DNA from: Paracoccaceae bacterium
Lineage (GTDB): Bacteria > Pseudomonadota > Alphaproteobacteria > Rhodobacterales > Rhodobacteraceae
Assembly (NCBI GenBank): GCA_024742405.1
Contig: JANSYP010000001.1
Location: 1,860,001 to 1,924,000 of the forward strand
Reading direction: 5' to 3'
DNA length: 64,000 nt
Both the position numbers and the translations under genes were made by a program. Position 1 is the stretch's first letter, and every line of letters starts with the position of its first letter. Shown here piece by piece: positions 9,536 to 19,391 of this stretch. The notes beneath the pieces are model-generated. The model saw nothing but the letters and a program-made list of their open reading frames with translations, was not told where the DNA came from and made no database searches.

Positions 9536-10818
9536 CGCGATCGTTCCCAGGCATTTCATCCCCATTTCGGTGCTATGAGGCGTCTTGTGCCGAGCTCCAG
9601 TTTTGCCCTTGTCGTGAACATTGCTGTGCCTCCCGGATGCGTGCGAACGCCGGAGTCTGCCGGTCCGACGACCGCGTCCGACAGCAGCTCTTTTGGTAGG
9701 TAGGTCGACTGCGACGGAGACCGCCAGAACACCCGCACCGATATGCCCGCCACCTCGTCAGCGATCCCCGTCGCGCATCGTCCCAGTGCCTGCACCGTAG
9801 CTCATGGAGCACTGCACGTGGAGAACCTGCCGACGCGGCCCCCGCCGTCCAAGCAGTTTCGGCCCTCACATCCGCACGACTTTCCGGCATCCGCCGCAGC
9901 GGATCTCGACCATGTCGCCGTCGCCGATGACGTTCCCGATCATGAGTCCCAGCGCGTCTACGTCTGGAGAATACCAGCAGTGGCGACAGACAAGCCACGT
10001 CTCGCGATCACCGTCGCACAGATGTCTGCTCCCAACTCGAGAAGTATGCAGCGTTGCCGGTACTGCCAGTACCCGCTTTCTATTATTGTTTCAGAAGCAA
10101 GAATTTTTTTGTCAGGGCGCCGAACTGTTTTTCGGGACTGAGGTGCAGGGAATGAATTTGGCGCAAACTGACAATGGCCTTGGCCGCTTCAACTGCTTTG
10201 GTTGCACCGGCAGGCGGCTATCGGATCAACGCTTGCTGCGGCGATCCCGCTCGGCGTGGCGCAGTAAGGAGCGGCGGCGTTCATCGATACACGGATCGAG
10301 CTTGCCACGACACAAAACCAAGTGACGCCCAAGGGTGATGGGTGTTGGTTCCCTGCCTTGCCACCGAGGCGGCCCAACCTCCGACCCTTTCCAGCGAAAC
10401 CGCGCCCGAACCTCTCACCGGTGTGCATGGATGTCCCGTGTCGACGAGAGCGTGGTGATGAAAGAGAAGACCAAAGAGGACGTTCATGCCGGTGCACATA
10501 CGCTCTGGGATGCTCAGAGACTTCTCGAGGCGCTGGAAGAGGTTGCTGCCTGTCCGGACGGAGCACTTGGTCTGAGTGCCCCTGCTGCGCACGGAACCGC
10601 CCTGCTCAACTTTCTTGATCTCAAGGTCACGCTGAAGGGTTCATGGGCTTGTTCCATCTCCACCATGCCCAGGGCGCCAACCCTCTCGCCGACCGGTCGC
10701 CATCAACCTCCAAACGACCTGCGTTCGGTGCCAGCTACACTTCGAAGTCTTTACGGCCCAAACCCTTCCAAACAGGCTCCTCGTCTCGCCCTATCCAGGT
10801 AACCGGTACGCGGCGGCA
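9536..10818. other. Long gene-poor stretch, probably decayed DNA
   Basis: Nearly 1.3 kb with many short overlapping open frames on both strands and no intact gene. The only family-like signal is a four-cysteine frame at 9866-10090 on the minus strand, listed separately. A plus-strand frame around 10430-10640 has a plausible acidic/helical opening, but its downstream part is proline/serine-rich shadow-like sequence. I see no complete transposon ends. Confidence 0.4.
9866..10090 (-). pseudogene. Four-cysteine zinc-ribbon-like frame lacking a start codon
   Basis: Reading the minus strand from a stop at 10091-10093 to TGA 9866-9868 gives about 74 codons containing ETWLVCRHCWYSPDVD and, later, EIRCGGCRKVVRM at the very end. 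The two CxxC knuckles about 35 residues apart look like a small zinc ribbon. No ATG, GTG or TTG occurs upstream of the first CxxC, so translation would need CTG or the 5' end has been lost; the one internal ATG would delete the first knuckle. Most likely a remnant. Confidence 0.35.
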
Positions 10819-11730
10819 TCAGCCCCATGGCCCTGTATCCGTTGGCCGATTGGCGCGCTGTGTGGGGCGCTCTGACGGGCCGCGCGCGCGCGCGAGCTTT
10901 TCCAGTGCGGCAACCCGATTTTCAGTGCGGGGATGAGTTGAAAACAGGGGGTCGTAGCTGTGCGCATGCAAGGGGTTGATGATGAACATGTGCGCGGTGC
11001 CAGGATTGCGCTCGGCCTGGTTGTTGTCGATCCGCGCCGCCATCCCCTGGATCTTCTGCAACGCAGAAGCGAGCCACATCGGGTTTCCGCAAATCTCCGC
11101 TCCAATTCGGTCAGCCTCGTACTCGCGGGTCCGGCTGATGGCCATTTGAACGAGGGCCGCTGCCAGCGGGGCGAGTATCATCATTGCCAAAACACCAACG
11201 ATGCCCAACGGGCTATCCCGGCGCCCGCCGAAAAACAGGGCGAAGTTGGCCAGCATCGAGATGGCGCCTGCGAAGGTTGCCGTGATCGTCATGATCAGCG
11301 TGTCGTGGTTCCGGATATGTGCGAGTTCATGAGCGATAACGGCCGCAACTTCGTCTCGGTTGAGATTGCGCATCAAACCTGTGGTCACGGCGACGGCGGC
11401 ATTCTGGGGATTGCGTCCGGTGGCGAATGCATTGGGCTGTGCGCTCTCGATGACGTACACGCTCGGCACAGGCATGTCCGCGTCACGCGCGAGTTGAACG
11501 ACGAGTTGGACCAAGCCGGTGTCCTGTCCCGACGTTGGTCTGGCGTCGTGCATCCGCAACACCATCTGGTCGGAATTCCACCAGGCGAAGACATTCATCG
11601 CTGCCGCCACGACAAGGGCGATCAACACGCCTCCGCCGCCGGCGATCAAATAGCCCACGCCCATGAAGAGTGCGGTCATCGCTGCCATCAGCATTGCTGT
11701 TCGAACGTAGCCGGCCATAGGTATTCTCAT
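10819..11730 (-). CDS. htpX: Zinc metalloprotease HtpX
   Basis: A 303-residue M48-family membrane protease that degrades misfolded or damaged inner-membrane proteins together with FtsH. Two N-terminal hydrophobic segments (residues about 8-50) are followed by the zinc motif HELAH at about residues 132-136, two further hydrophobic segments, and the third zinc ligand in [14 protein letters not shown]. The C-terminal region has the usual DPLFSTHP motif. The open frame extends further upstream, but the family normally begins at the MRIP/MAGY position; ATG 11730 and ATG 11717 are both possible, with neither having a strong ribosome binding site. It is divergent from aidB across about 280 bases. 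Confidence 0.93.
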   Translation of the reverse strand: MRIPMAGYVRTAMLMAAMTALFMGVGYLIAGGGGVLIALVVAAAMNVFAWWNSDQMVLRMHDARPTSGQDTGLVQLVVQLARDADMPVPSVYVIESAQPNAFATGRNPQNAAVAVTTGLMRNLNRDEVAAVIAHELAHIRNHDTLIMTITATFAGAISMLANFALFFGGRRDSPLGIVGVLAMMILAPLAAALVQMAISRTREYEADRIGAEICGNPMWLASALQKIQGMAARIDNNQAERNPGTAHMFIINPLHAHSYDPLFSTHPRTENRVAALEKLARARGPSERPTQRANRPTDTGPWG

Positions 11731-12011
11731 ACTTGGTTGAGGGCGAGATATGATAGCGCCAGCAAATCCGATCAAGCGGACGACGCGAAACCTAGCTGCA
11801 TTATAGCGAAAGAAGCATCTTCCAGGATCGGCACGGGTTACACGGACAGGTTGAGGCGCCCACGAGATGACATAACTGCACGCTCCAGGCTCTGCGAAAC
11901 TTGGCGCCTGCCTCGCAAGCCGGGGAGCCAATCCGATTCTCTCTCGGATCAGGATCTCGCCGTCTCAATTCTCTGGCTGTGTGATCGCGTGGGCCGGGAC
12001 GTGCTAGTGTC

Positions 12012-13658
12012 ATGGTCATGACTGTGCCGGACGCAAACTCTGACCTTGGGACGCATCGGGTTGAGAACCAGCCGATGGAGCGTGGTGACGAGGATCTCCT
12101 GGAAGGGGATCCAGCGCTGCTGTTGCTGCTGGAAAACCTGTCACACGAAAACCGTGCAGCCCTCGCAAAATATGCAGTGAAACTTGGGTCCAATGCGGCC
12201 AGGCTTGCCGCCGTTGACGCCAACAGGAACGCTCCCGAACTCATCCTGTTTGATCGTGGCGGCCGCAGGCTCGATGAAGTGCGGTTTCATCCCTCGTACC
12301 ACGGTTTCATGGAAACCTCTCAAGCGGCGGGATACGCTGCACTGGCCTGGGAGGGCCGCGACGACGGGCATCTGACACATGCCGCGATGGTCTATCTGGC
12401 CAGTCAGGTCGAGCCTGGACACTGCTGTCCCTTGACGATGACCTATGCGGCAACACCGGCTCTGAAGACCGTCGACGCAGCGGTGTCCGAAACTTGGCGA
12501 CCAAAGATTCTCTCAAGACGGTACGACCCGACCGTTAGGCCAATCGGTGAGAAGGCCGGGGCAACGCTCGGTATGGCGCTGACCGAAAAACAGGGCGGTT
12601 CGGATGTTAGAACAAACACCACGCGTGCCGAACGTGACGGAGATGCGTGGCGACTGACCGGGCACAAGTGGTTTTGTTCCGCTCCGATGTCCGACGGCTT
12701 TCTTACCCTGGCTCAAGCGCCAGGAGGCCTGACATGCTTTCTGGTGCCCCGCTGGCTCGACGGGTCGCGCAACGACATTCGTCTCATGCGACTGAAAGAC
12801 AAGCTCGGGAACCGTTCCAACGCCTCTGCTGAAATCGAGTACGACCGGGCGTTTTGCTGGCAGGTCGGCGACGAGGGCGACGGAGTCCGGGCAATCATCC
12901 CGATGATACACCACACGCGGCTGGACACCGCGATGGCGCCGGTGGGACTGATGCGCGCTGCATTGGCCGAAGCGCACCACTGGGTCGCGCATCGAACGGC
13001 CTTCGAGAAACGGTTGATTGATCAGCCGCTGATGCGCGTCGTGTTGGCGGACCTCGGTCTGGACTTGATTGGGAGCCTGGCCCTCGGTCTGCGCGTGGCG
13101 CGTGCCTACGATGGCGATCGTCCAGAAGACCGCGCACTGGCACGGATCGGGGTCGCACTCGCAAAGTACATGTCAAACAAGCTGTGTCCGGCGGTTGTCT
13201 GTGAAGCGATGGAAATCCTTGGAGGCGCAGGATACGTCGAAGACGGGCCGATGCCATTGCTTTACCGCGAAGCGCCCCTGAATGGCATTTGGGAAGGTTC
13301 CGGCAACGTCATCTGCCTCGATGCGCTGAGGACGCTGGCCGCCGAGCCGCTTGCGCGCGACGTCTTGGCCGCAGAAATGGATGCCGCTCTAAACCTCAAC
13401 AGCGGCTTTGACCGAGCGTTGCGAGACTATCGGGACGTTTGGCGCGGTCGGCCTGGCGCGCCACAGGCACGTGCCTACACGGAGCAAACAGCTCTGCTTC
13501 TGACAGCGTCCATACTGCTTCGAACGCAAATGGCGGGTGTTGCGGAAGAGTATGTCAGTTGCCGATTGTCACCACGTAGCGGACGCACTCACGGCGCCTT
13601 GCGCAGCTTGAACCCGGATAGGGTCCTGTCGACTGTATTCGCTGAGCCCAGGCTCTAG
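12012..13658 (+). CDS. aidB: AidB-like acyl-CoA dehydrogenase
   Basis: 548 residues, close to the length of E. coli AidB (541). Acyl-CoA dehydrogenase core: MALTEKQGGSDVRTNTT (FAD/substrate loop), TGHKWFCSAPMSDGFLTLAQ, and EILGGAGYVEDGPMPLLYRE (C-terminal helical domain). AidB is a flavoprotein of the adaptive response to alkylation damage that also binds DNA through an extra C-terminal domain; the C-terminal 100 residues here are basic (SCRLSPRSGRTHGALRSL), in line with this. ATG 12012 is followed by an in-frame ATG two codons later; either may be used. It has no operon partner. The following DNA is transposon debris. Confidence 0.9.
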   Translation: MVMTVPDANSDLGTHRVENQPMERGDEDLLEGDPALLLLLENLSHENRAALAKYAVKLGSNAARLAAVDANRNAPELILFDRGGRRLDEVRFHPSYHGFMETSQAAGYAALAWEGRDDGHLTHAAMVYLASQVEPGHCCPLTMTYAATPALKTVDAAVSETWRPKILSRRYDPTVRPIGEKAGATLGMALTEKQGGSDVRTNTTRAERDGDAWRLTGHKWFCSAPMSDGFLTLAQAPGGLTCFLVPRWLDGSRNDIRLMRLKDKLGNRSNASAEIEYDRAFCWQVGDEGDGVRAIIPMIHHTRLDTAMAPVGLMRAALAEAHHWVAHRTAFEKRLIDQPLMRVVLADLGLDLIGSLALGLRVARAYDGDRPEDRALARIGVALAKYMSNKLCPAVVCEAMEILGGAGYVEDGPMPLLYREAPLNGIWEGSGNVICLDALRTLAAEPLARDVLAAEMDAALNLNSGFDRALRDYRDVWRGRPGAPQARAYTEQTALLLTASILLRTQMAGVAEEYVSCRLSPRSGRTHGALRSLNPDRVLSTVFAEPRL

Positions 13659-13828
13659 CGCCCGGGTGCGTCGTGCCTGCTTTGGCAACGGAGCGTTGAA
13701 GGTTTCGACGCCAAGCGGAGCGCTACCGACCGGGTTTACCTTTGGCTTTTGGCGGTCCTAGCGCGAACACCAGCAGTTTCCTCCCCCCTGGAACTGGACC
13801 ACTTAATTTGCCGCGAGATATGGGTTTG

Positions 13829-13986
13829 GCAAGGCGCGGGAGCGCCTCTCAGACGAAGACAGATTGAGGCTGCTGCGCGAGATCGCGCTGGAGCTGTCTT
13901 CTGGTGACGACGGAGCGTCGGCCTGCCGAAGTGTCGGGATCAGCGATGGGACCTATTGCAACTGGCGGAAGCGTTTCAGTGGTATG
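13829..13986 (+). pseudogene. IS3-family orfA remnant (helix-turn-helix part)
   Basis: The frame through 13840-13986 reads ERLSDEDRLRLLREIALEL, then SACRSVGISDGTYCNWRKRF, the N-terminal transposase-8 type HTH of IS3-group OrfA. No OrfB and no inverted ends follow; the downstream sequence switches to an unrelated fragment. A dead insertion-sequence scrap. Confidence 0.7.
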
Positions 13987-14002
13987 CAGGGCAAAGAGGA
14001 AG

Positions 14003-14083
14003 CAAGGTCGCCCTTGCCGCAACAAGCCGTTGCCCGGCAAGCGCAAGTGCAAGTTTCACGGCGGCATATCTGCTGGCCCCTGA
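14003..14083 (+). pseudogene. HGGxSTGP-motif protein remnant
   Basis: The frame beginning at 14003 reads GRPCRNKPLPGKRKCKFHGG followed by ISAGP and a TGA at 14081. This is the diagnostic core of the small HGGxSTGP family found on phages, plasmids and islands, where the motif is normally followed by a KT.EG helix. Here the motif runs straight into a stop, and stops also interrupt the downstream continuation. It directly abuts the IS3 orfA scrap, marking an old recombination joint. Confidence 0.65.
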
Positions 14084-14921
14084 ATCGCCGAGCGGTAGGC
14101 GAAGCTCTCACGATTGCTGCGCGAACGGCGCGCGCGGCAAAGGCTGCGTCAAACGTCGATCGGCCGCGACCTTCACGTCATCAACTGACTACTGCGGACG
14201 ACTTCGGTAAGCGCCTTTACCACCACGATGCCTGTATCGTTAGTCTGAGGCACTCCTACTCAAAACATATTTGGTCGTTGAACCTCGTGCGTGACCGCCT
14301 GCGCAACTGTCGGCCCTACACGTTGCTCGTGTGCGCGGATGCCGGCTGCGCCAACCGGAATGCCATGAACTAATGCTGGGCGGACAAGGTATCGGAGTAG
14401 GCAGTTTGAGGTTTCGTAGTCTTTTTTTGCTTTGATAGCGGCGCTTGCGCTCTCGAAAGCCGATGCTAGGCAGCCTTTGAGGATGTGCAACGAGACGTCC
14501 AACACACTAGCGGTCGTTTTCGCAGTCGATGGCGGCTTTTGCGGTTGAAGGTTGCACAGTTGAGAGAAACTCGAACCCAACCCGTGCACAGTTACGGGAA
14601 ACTCGCTGCGGGGACGACGAGAGACGGCAGGCAGGCACGCCATGAACCGAAAACTGATTTCCCGTGTGCCGAATAACTCTGTCGCGCCGCAGGAGCGGAC
14701 TGCGAACGTGCTGGTTATCACAAAGCGGCTGTGTTGATGCCGTGCTGCCGCTTTTCCGGAGGCGCCCCATGCGAGACGTTTTCCGGCGTCGCGACAAAGG
14801 CGGTTTGACACATCCGGTGAGGGCGGGATGCCGGTGGCACGAAGGAGTATATCTGGGTGGGTCGAGCCTGCCCCGAATATCCTAACACGCTGTTTTTTGA
14901 TAGATTATACTTCAAATTCAA
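14084..14921. other. Decayed intergenic DNA
   Basis: About 840 bases of lower coding quality between the transposon scraps and tRNA-Thr. The longest frame (minus strand, 14260-14811) has no family features. Nothing else recognised. Confidence 0.35.
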
Positions 14922-14997
14922 TGGTGCCGCAGAAGGGACTCGAACCCCCGACCCATGCATTACGAATGCATTGCTCTACCATCTGAGCTACTGCGGC
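14922..14997 (-). tRNA. tRNA-Thr (anticodon CGU)
   Basis: The reverse strand folds into a complete cloverleaf: acceptor stem GCCGCAG/CTGCGGC, D arm with AGCTCAGATGGTAGAGC, anticodon stem ATGCA/TGCAT around the loop TTCGTAA (anticodon CGT), T arm GGGGGTTCGAGTCCC, discriminator A and an encoded CCA. It reads the ACG threonine codon. Confidence 0.97.
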
Positions 14998-15163
14998 CTC
15001 CCGGTCTTTGCGCGTCCGGCGTAGTGTCTCCGGCACAGTCAGCCTGTTCCGAAAACCACCTCGTTTACGGGCGGCAAGGGCCATCGAGCCCCGGGCACCA
15101 AAGCTGGCCCCCGGGATCGGCTGAGCGGGTAGCAAACCTTTCCCGAGGAGGCCAGCCAAAAAA

Positions 15164-16663
15164 TCAGGCGGTTTCGGCCTGTTTCTTGCCCGGCTCGGAC
15201 GTGACGGCCTCCGACGCGGCGCCTTCCACCACGTCGCCGTCGCCCTGCAGATCCGCCTCCGGTGCCGGTGCCGCGTCAGAAGGCTTCGCCCCGCCGAGGA
15301 TCAGGGGCAGCATGCCCGCGGCAGAGGTCGCCTGCATGACTTCGGAGTCGGGCTTGACCGTCCAGCCGATCGTATCGAAGCCCTGACAGGTCCCGCAGAC
15401 CGGCACGAAAGCCGCATGCACGGTGCTGCAATTCGAACAGACCCATTGCGGCCCGCGCGAGACCGTCAGCGCCCGGCCGAGCCAGCCCTGAACCACCGCG
15501 TCGCTGGAGCCCTCGCCTCGCTCGATCGCGGCCATGATCGTCATCGCGCGCACCGTGGGATCGGTATCGGCCAACTGCCCCATGGCGCGGCGCGCCTCGG
15601 GAAAATCCTCCGCGGCAATGTTGAGCTCGGCGAGCAGCATTTTCGTTTCGGGATGGTCGGGATTGATGCGTGTCAGTTCGCTGAACCGAGTCACCCGCTC
15701 CGCCGGGGTTTCCTCCGGTGCGATCTCGGCAAAGGCTGCGGCGAGGTCGGGGTGCGGCTCGTTCGTCCAGGCGGTCTTCAGGGCCTTGGTCGCCGGACGG
15801 ATTTTGCCGCGCGCCACAAAGGCCCGGGCGGCCGCCACCGCGGCGGGCACGAAGTTGGGCGCAAGACGGTTGGCCTCGATCGCGGCATCTTCGGCGGCAC
15901 TGGCGTCGCTCTCCATCTTGCCGCTGGCGTCGGCCAGGGCCAGCACGGCATCGCGCCGACGGCAGACATCGCGCGGCATGGTGCCGTATTTGAGCTCCGT
16001 GCCAAGCGTCCGTCGCGCCCCGGTCCAGTCGTCTTTCTGCGCCTGCAGATGGAACAGCGTCTCCGAGGTCTCGGCATTGCCGGGTTTCAGCGCGACGGCC
16101 TTTTCGGCAAGCTTCATCGCGACCTCCGTGTCGCCGGCGTCGAGCTTTTGCTTCATCAGACCGCGCACGCCGACAAAGCGGGTGCGGTCGTCCGCGAGCA
16201 TCCGCTTGTAGACCTCCTGGGCCCGCGTTGCGTCCCCGGACTGCTCCGCGGCCTGGGCGGCGATCAGATTGGTCAGCTCGGGGCGTTTCAGCAGCGCTTC
16301 GGCCTTTCCGGCCTTGGCCATCGCCTCGCGGGTTTCGCCCGCCGAAAGCGCGATCAGCGCGTCCGACAGCGCGCGGTAACCGCGGCGCTCACGGTTGCGC
16401 GAGAAATACCGCGTCAGCGCCGTTTCATCGCCCAGCACGAACCGCAGCGTCGCCACGATCAGACCGACGATCTTCATCAGCAGCCAGACCGCGGCGCAGA
16501 GCGCCAGGGCCGCCAGCACCGACTGGATCGGGCCCAGCGTGAATTCCGTGTTCAGCACGGCGATCCGGATCCCCTCGCCCGTGGCGAGAAGCTGTTCGGC
16601 GCCGTAGATCAGACCGCCGACGATCCCAATGAATATGAGGAGCTTGATTAGTGACCATAGCAT
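15164..16663 (-). CDS. hemY: HemY-like protein with TPR region
   Basis: 499 residues. Two N-terminal membrane segments (about residues 4-25 and 45-72) are followed by a HemY_N-type region and TPR-like helices (for example LAEKAVALKPGNAETSETLF). Alphaproteobacterial HemY-type proteins sit beside hemD and mic60 and are thought to assist late haem synthesis or its membrane organisation; they are not protoporphyrinogen oxidases. Near the C terminus there is an extra zinc-ribbon-like pair of knuckles, CSNC and CGTC (about residues 410-430), and an acidic tail. It starts 12 bases after the mic60 stop, so it is co-transcribed with mic60. Confidence 0.85.
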   Translation of the reverse strand: MLWSLIKLLIFIGIVGGLIYGAEQLLATGEGIRIAVLNTEFTLGPIQSVLAALALCAAVWLLMKIVGLIVATLRFVLGDETALTRYFSRNRERRGYRALSDALIALSAGETREAMAKAGKAEALLKRPELTNLIAAQAAEQSGDATRAQEVYKRMLADDRTRFVGVRGLMKQKLDAGDTEVAMKLAEKAVALKPGNAETSETLFHLQAQKDDWTGARRTLGTELKYGTMPRDVCRRRDAVLALADASGKMESDASAAEDAAIEANRLAPNFVPAAVAAARAFVARGKIRPATKALKTAWTNEPHPDLAAAFAEIAPEETPAERVTRFSELTRINPDHPETKMLLAELNIAAEDFPEARRAMGQLADTDPTVRAMTIMAAIERGEGSSDAVVQGWLGRALTVSRGPQWVCSNCSTVHAAFVPVCGTCQGFDTIGWTVKPDSEVMQATSAAGMLPLILGGAKPSDAAPAPEADLQGDGDVVEGAASEAVTSEPGKKQAETA

Positions 16664-16675
16664 CAGGGAACGTCC

Positions 16676-18532
16676 TCAATTCGTTTGAAGGGAAGCGACA
16701 AGCGTCGCTGCGGCGGCAACGGCTTCGACGCGCGCGGTGGCCGCCGAGGTCCAGTCCGACATGGCCGATTGCCCGCCTTCGGGCAGTGCGCCCAGCTCGG
16801 CCAGCGCCGCAGGGATGTCGCCGCTGTCCACCGACGCCTCGGCCCGCGACAGCACCGCGTCGGCATCGTCGCCCTCCTTGGGCGCCAGAGATCGCGCCCC
16901 GGTCTGGTGCCGGAAAAACGCCGTCAGCTTGCCGACAGGATCGGCGCTTTGGCTGGTTTCCCGGATCGAGGCTTCGAGGGCCGCGCGCGCGGCTTCGGGA
17001 TAGCTGTCGCGCAGCTGCATCAGGGTCTGCACCCCGCTGTCGGCCTGCGCACTCAGCGCGTCTGGCACATCGGCGGTCTCGCCGATCGTGGCCAGCGCAT
17101 CGGCGTAGGGCGTGCCCTCCTCCAGCGATTTCTCCAGCGAAATCAGCGCGGCCGTCACAGACGCGCTTTGCGCCGTGCTCTGTGCTTCCTGCACCTTGGC
17201 GTCCGTCTGCGCCTGGGTCTCGGTGATCTGAGAGCTTGCTTCGGCCTGCATGGCGGCGAGCCGTGCTGCGGCCTCTTCCTGAACGGCGGTGATCTGCTGT
17301 TCGGTCAGCGACGCCAGTTCGGCCATGCGCTTGGCGGTGGCGGCACTCTCTTCCTGCTGGGCCGACAGCTCTTCGGTCAGGCGCTGCACCTCGCGTTCAT
17401 AGGCATCAAAGGTCGACTTCGCGGTTTCCGAAGACTCGACCATCGGCCGCTTTTCCACCGCAACCAGACGGTCGTCCACGCCGCTGAGGCTCTCTTCGAC
17501 GGTGCCGAGCTGGTCGGTAACACCCTTCAGTCCGCCCTCCAGGTCGCTGAGGCTGCCATCGACGCCGGTGAGCCGGGTTTCGATCGTGCCGACCGCGTCG
17601 GACAGGCTCGACAGCGTTTCGGTCACCTGACCGAGCTGGGTCACGATGCCCGAGCTGAGCGAGCCGACCTCGCTCTCGACCTTTTCGGCCAGGCCGGAGA
17701 TCGTTGTTTCCATCGAGGACAGATCCGGGCTGGCGACGGCTGCTGAGATCTCCTCAAGCCGCGATTCCAGCGTGGCGATCGATTGCGACTGCCCGGTGAT
17801 GGCCGTGTTCTGCTCGGCGAGTTGGGCTGCGACCGGATCCTGGCCGCCGCGCAACTTGACCCAGTCGACATCCAGAAACTGTGCCGCGCCGAAGCCGACC
17901 ACGGCCGCGGCGATCCCGCCAACCATGCCGGGCACAAAGCCACCGCCACGTTTTTCCGCGGCCGCCGGCGGGACTGGTGGCGGCGTCTTCCCGCCAGAGC
18001 CTGACGCCCCGGACGTAGAGGCCGGCGTTCCGGTCGTGGCGGTCTTTTTGTCGGCCGTCTTGCCCGGCGTGGCAGCGGCGGCGGAGCTCCCCACGCCCTG
18101 TGGGTCCGGGCTTTTGGAGGCGGCGGCGCTGCCTCGGTCCGCACCCTGGGCCCCGACGGCTTTCGCAGTGTCCTTTTTCGCGGCGTCCTTCCCGGCTTCG
18201 GCTTTGGGCGGCTTGCTGTCGTCCGTTCCGGCCTTCGACGGGCCAGCACTTTTGCCCGTTGCGGGCACGGGCGTCCCGGTCTTGGTCGCCTCTGTCGTGA
18301 CGGGTTTGGCTGGCCCGGGCTTGCTCGGCGCCGTGCCCGATGTCGCAGCGTCCGGTTTGGACACAGCCGCTGGCTTCGTCCCTGTACCGGGGCCGGCCGT
18401 CGCGCCTTGGCTGGGTCCTGAACCCGGTTTGGCCCCTGCAACTGGTGCCGACGAATCCGGTTTGGCCGAAGACTTTGCGTCCTCGGGCTTCTTGCCACCC
18501 GGATTGTTGCCTTTGTCGTTAGAACTCACCAC
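16676..18532 (-). CDS. Mic60/mitofilin-like inner-membrane protein
   Basis: 618 residues. The N-terminal about 190 residues are a Lys/Ala/Pro/Ser-rich disordered segment; one membrane helix follows at about 200-222 (GMVGGIAAAVVGFGAAQFLD), then a long coiled coil (residues about 240-470, with repeated L-x-S-L-x-S heptads and an EQQITAVQEEAAARL stretch) and a C-terminal mitofilin signature region. This is the architecture of alphaproteobacterial Mic60, the bacterial relative of the mitochondrial cristae-junction protein, which shapes intracytoplasmic membranes. The hemD-mic60-hemY order is typical for the group. No ribosome binding site is decisive; the start is the first ATG of the frame. Confidence 0.88.
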   Translation of the reverse strand: MVSSNDKGNNPGGKKPEDAKSSAKPDSSAPVAGAKPGSGPSQGATAGPGTGTKPAAVSKPDAATSGTAPSKPGPAKPVTTEATKTGTPVPATGKSAGPSKAGTDDSKPPKAEAGKDAAKKDTAKAVGAQGADRGSAAASKSPDPQGVGSSAAAATPGKTADKKTATTGTPASTSGASGSGGKTPPPVPPAAAEKRGGGFVPGMVGGIAAAVVGFGAAQFLDVDWVKLRGGQDPVAAQLAEQNTAITGQSQSIATLESRLEEISAAVASPDLSSMETTISGLAEKVESEVGSLSSGIVTQLGQVTETLSSLSDAVGTIETRLTGVDGSLSDLEGGLKGVTDQLGTVEESLSGVDDRLVAVEKRPMVESSETAKSTFDAYEREVQRLTEELSAQQEESAATAKRMAELASLTEQQITAVQEEAAARLAAMQAEASSQITETQAQTDAKVQEAQSTAQSASVTAALISLEKSLEEGTPYADALATIGETADVPDALSAQADSGVQTLMQLRDSYPEAARAALEASIRETSQSADPVGKLTAFFRHQTGARSLAPKEGDDADAVLSRAEASVDSGDIPAALAELGALPEGGQSAMSDWTSAATARVEAVAAAATLVASLQTN

Positions 18533-18608
18533 CAGCGTTCTCTCCCTCTGCCGCAGCTTGGCCGCGGTCTTTGATCCCAGGCCAGCTTAGCCGCCCCCTG
18601 TCATTCGC

Positions 18609-19325
18609 TCAAGCGGACTTAACCCTTTGTAGGAGTTCCGCCAGTGCCCGAAGCATCCCCTCGGCATCGGGCGTCGGCGCCGTAACGGCTCCTCCCCGAG
18701 CCTGCAACGGAAGCGCTTCCACGACAGCAGGGCTCATTGCCGCAATGTGCAAGGGGGCATTTGCATTTGCGATCTCCGGAGCGATCAATCCTGCGCTGCG
18801 CGGCGAAAAAAGCGGCAATAGGAGCGGCGTCGTGCCCGAAAGCGCCGCGCGAGCCGCCGACGTCAGAGGCTGCGGGTGCTGCTCATAGAGGATCGCTTCG
18901 GTGATCCGCGGCCCGGCGGGTCCCACCAGTGCGGCGAGATCACCGGCGACATGGCGCCCGCGCACCTGAAGCACGGTCAGACCGGCCGCGTCCCGGCGCA
19001 AGGTCTGCGCCAGATCGGCAAGTGCACCGGCGGCGGACCTTGCGGACAGCCCGGCAGCGGCGGCGGCCCGCGCGGTTGCGTCGCCCACGCACCAGGCCGT
19101 CATGTCGCGCAGGTCGCTTGCCGCGGCAAAGGCTGCGACTCCATTTCGCGATGTGAATACCAGCCCATCGAAGCCCGCAGGATCGCGGGTGAGCGGTAGA
19201 TGTTCGATCCTCAGCAACGGAGAAATCACCGCCTCGAGATCTGCGCCGAACCGCTCCTGCGCCATCTCGGCAAAGACACGCGATTGCAGTTCGGGACGGG
19301 TCAGCAAGAGGCGCGGTCGGGACAT
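18609..19325 (-). CDS. hemD: Uroporphyrinogen-III synthase
   Basis: 238 residues. HemD closes linear hydroxymethylbilane into uroporphyrinogen III, inverting ring D. The start MSRPRLLLTRPELQS carries the family opening (L-L-T-R-P); VFTSRNGVAAFA and WCVGDATARAAAAAG match the conserved domain-1/2 linker motifs, and PLLLPLFSPRSAG the second-domain motif. The sequence is diverged, as usual for HemD. The frame runs on upstream as an antisense shadow of tsaD, so ATG 19325 is chosen. It heads the hemD-mic60-hemY unit. hemC, often next to hemD in relatives, is not here. Confidence 0.88.
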   Translation of the reverse strand: MSRPRLLLTRPELQSRVFAEMAQERFGADLEAVISPLLRIEHLPLTRDPAGFDGLVFTSRNGVAAFAAASDLRDMTAWCVGDATARAAAAAGLSARSAAGALADLAQTLRRDAAGLTVLQVRGRHVAGDLAALVGPAGPRITEAILYEQHPQPLTSAARAALSGTTPLLLPLFSPRSAGLIAPEIANANAPLHIAAMSPAVVEALPLQARGGAVTAPTPDAEGMLRALAELLQRVKSA

Positions 19326-19391
19326 CAGGCGCCCCCCGGGGCGGTTGTGCGGGTCCGGAGCCAGTGTTAGCTGCCCGCGTTGCCAAAGGTT

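Noticed and set aside
10335-10802. A 155-codon plus-strand frame
   Set aside because: Its middle part looks natural, but the beginning and end are Pro/Ser/Arg-rich and no homologous family came to mind; kept only as gene-poor DNA.
14260-14811. A 183-codon minus-strand frame
   Set aside because: Ser/Arg/Ala-rich without motifs, overlapping other frames of equal quality.
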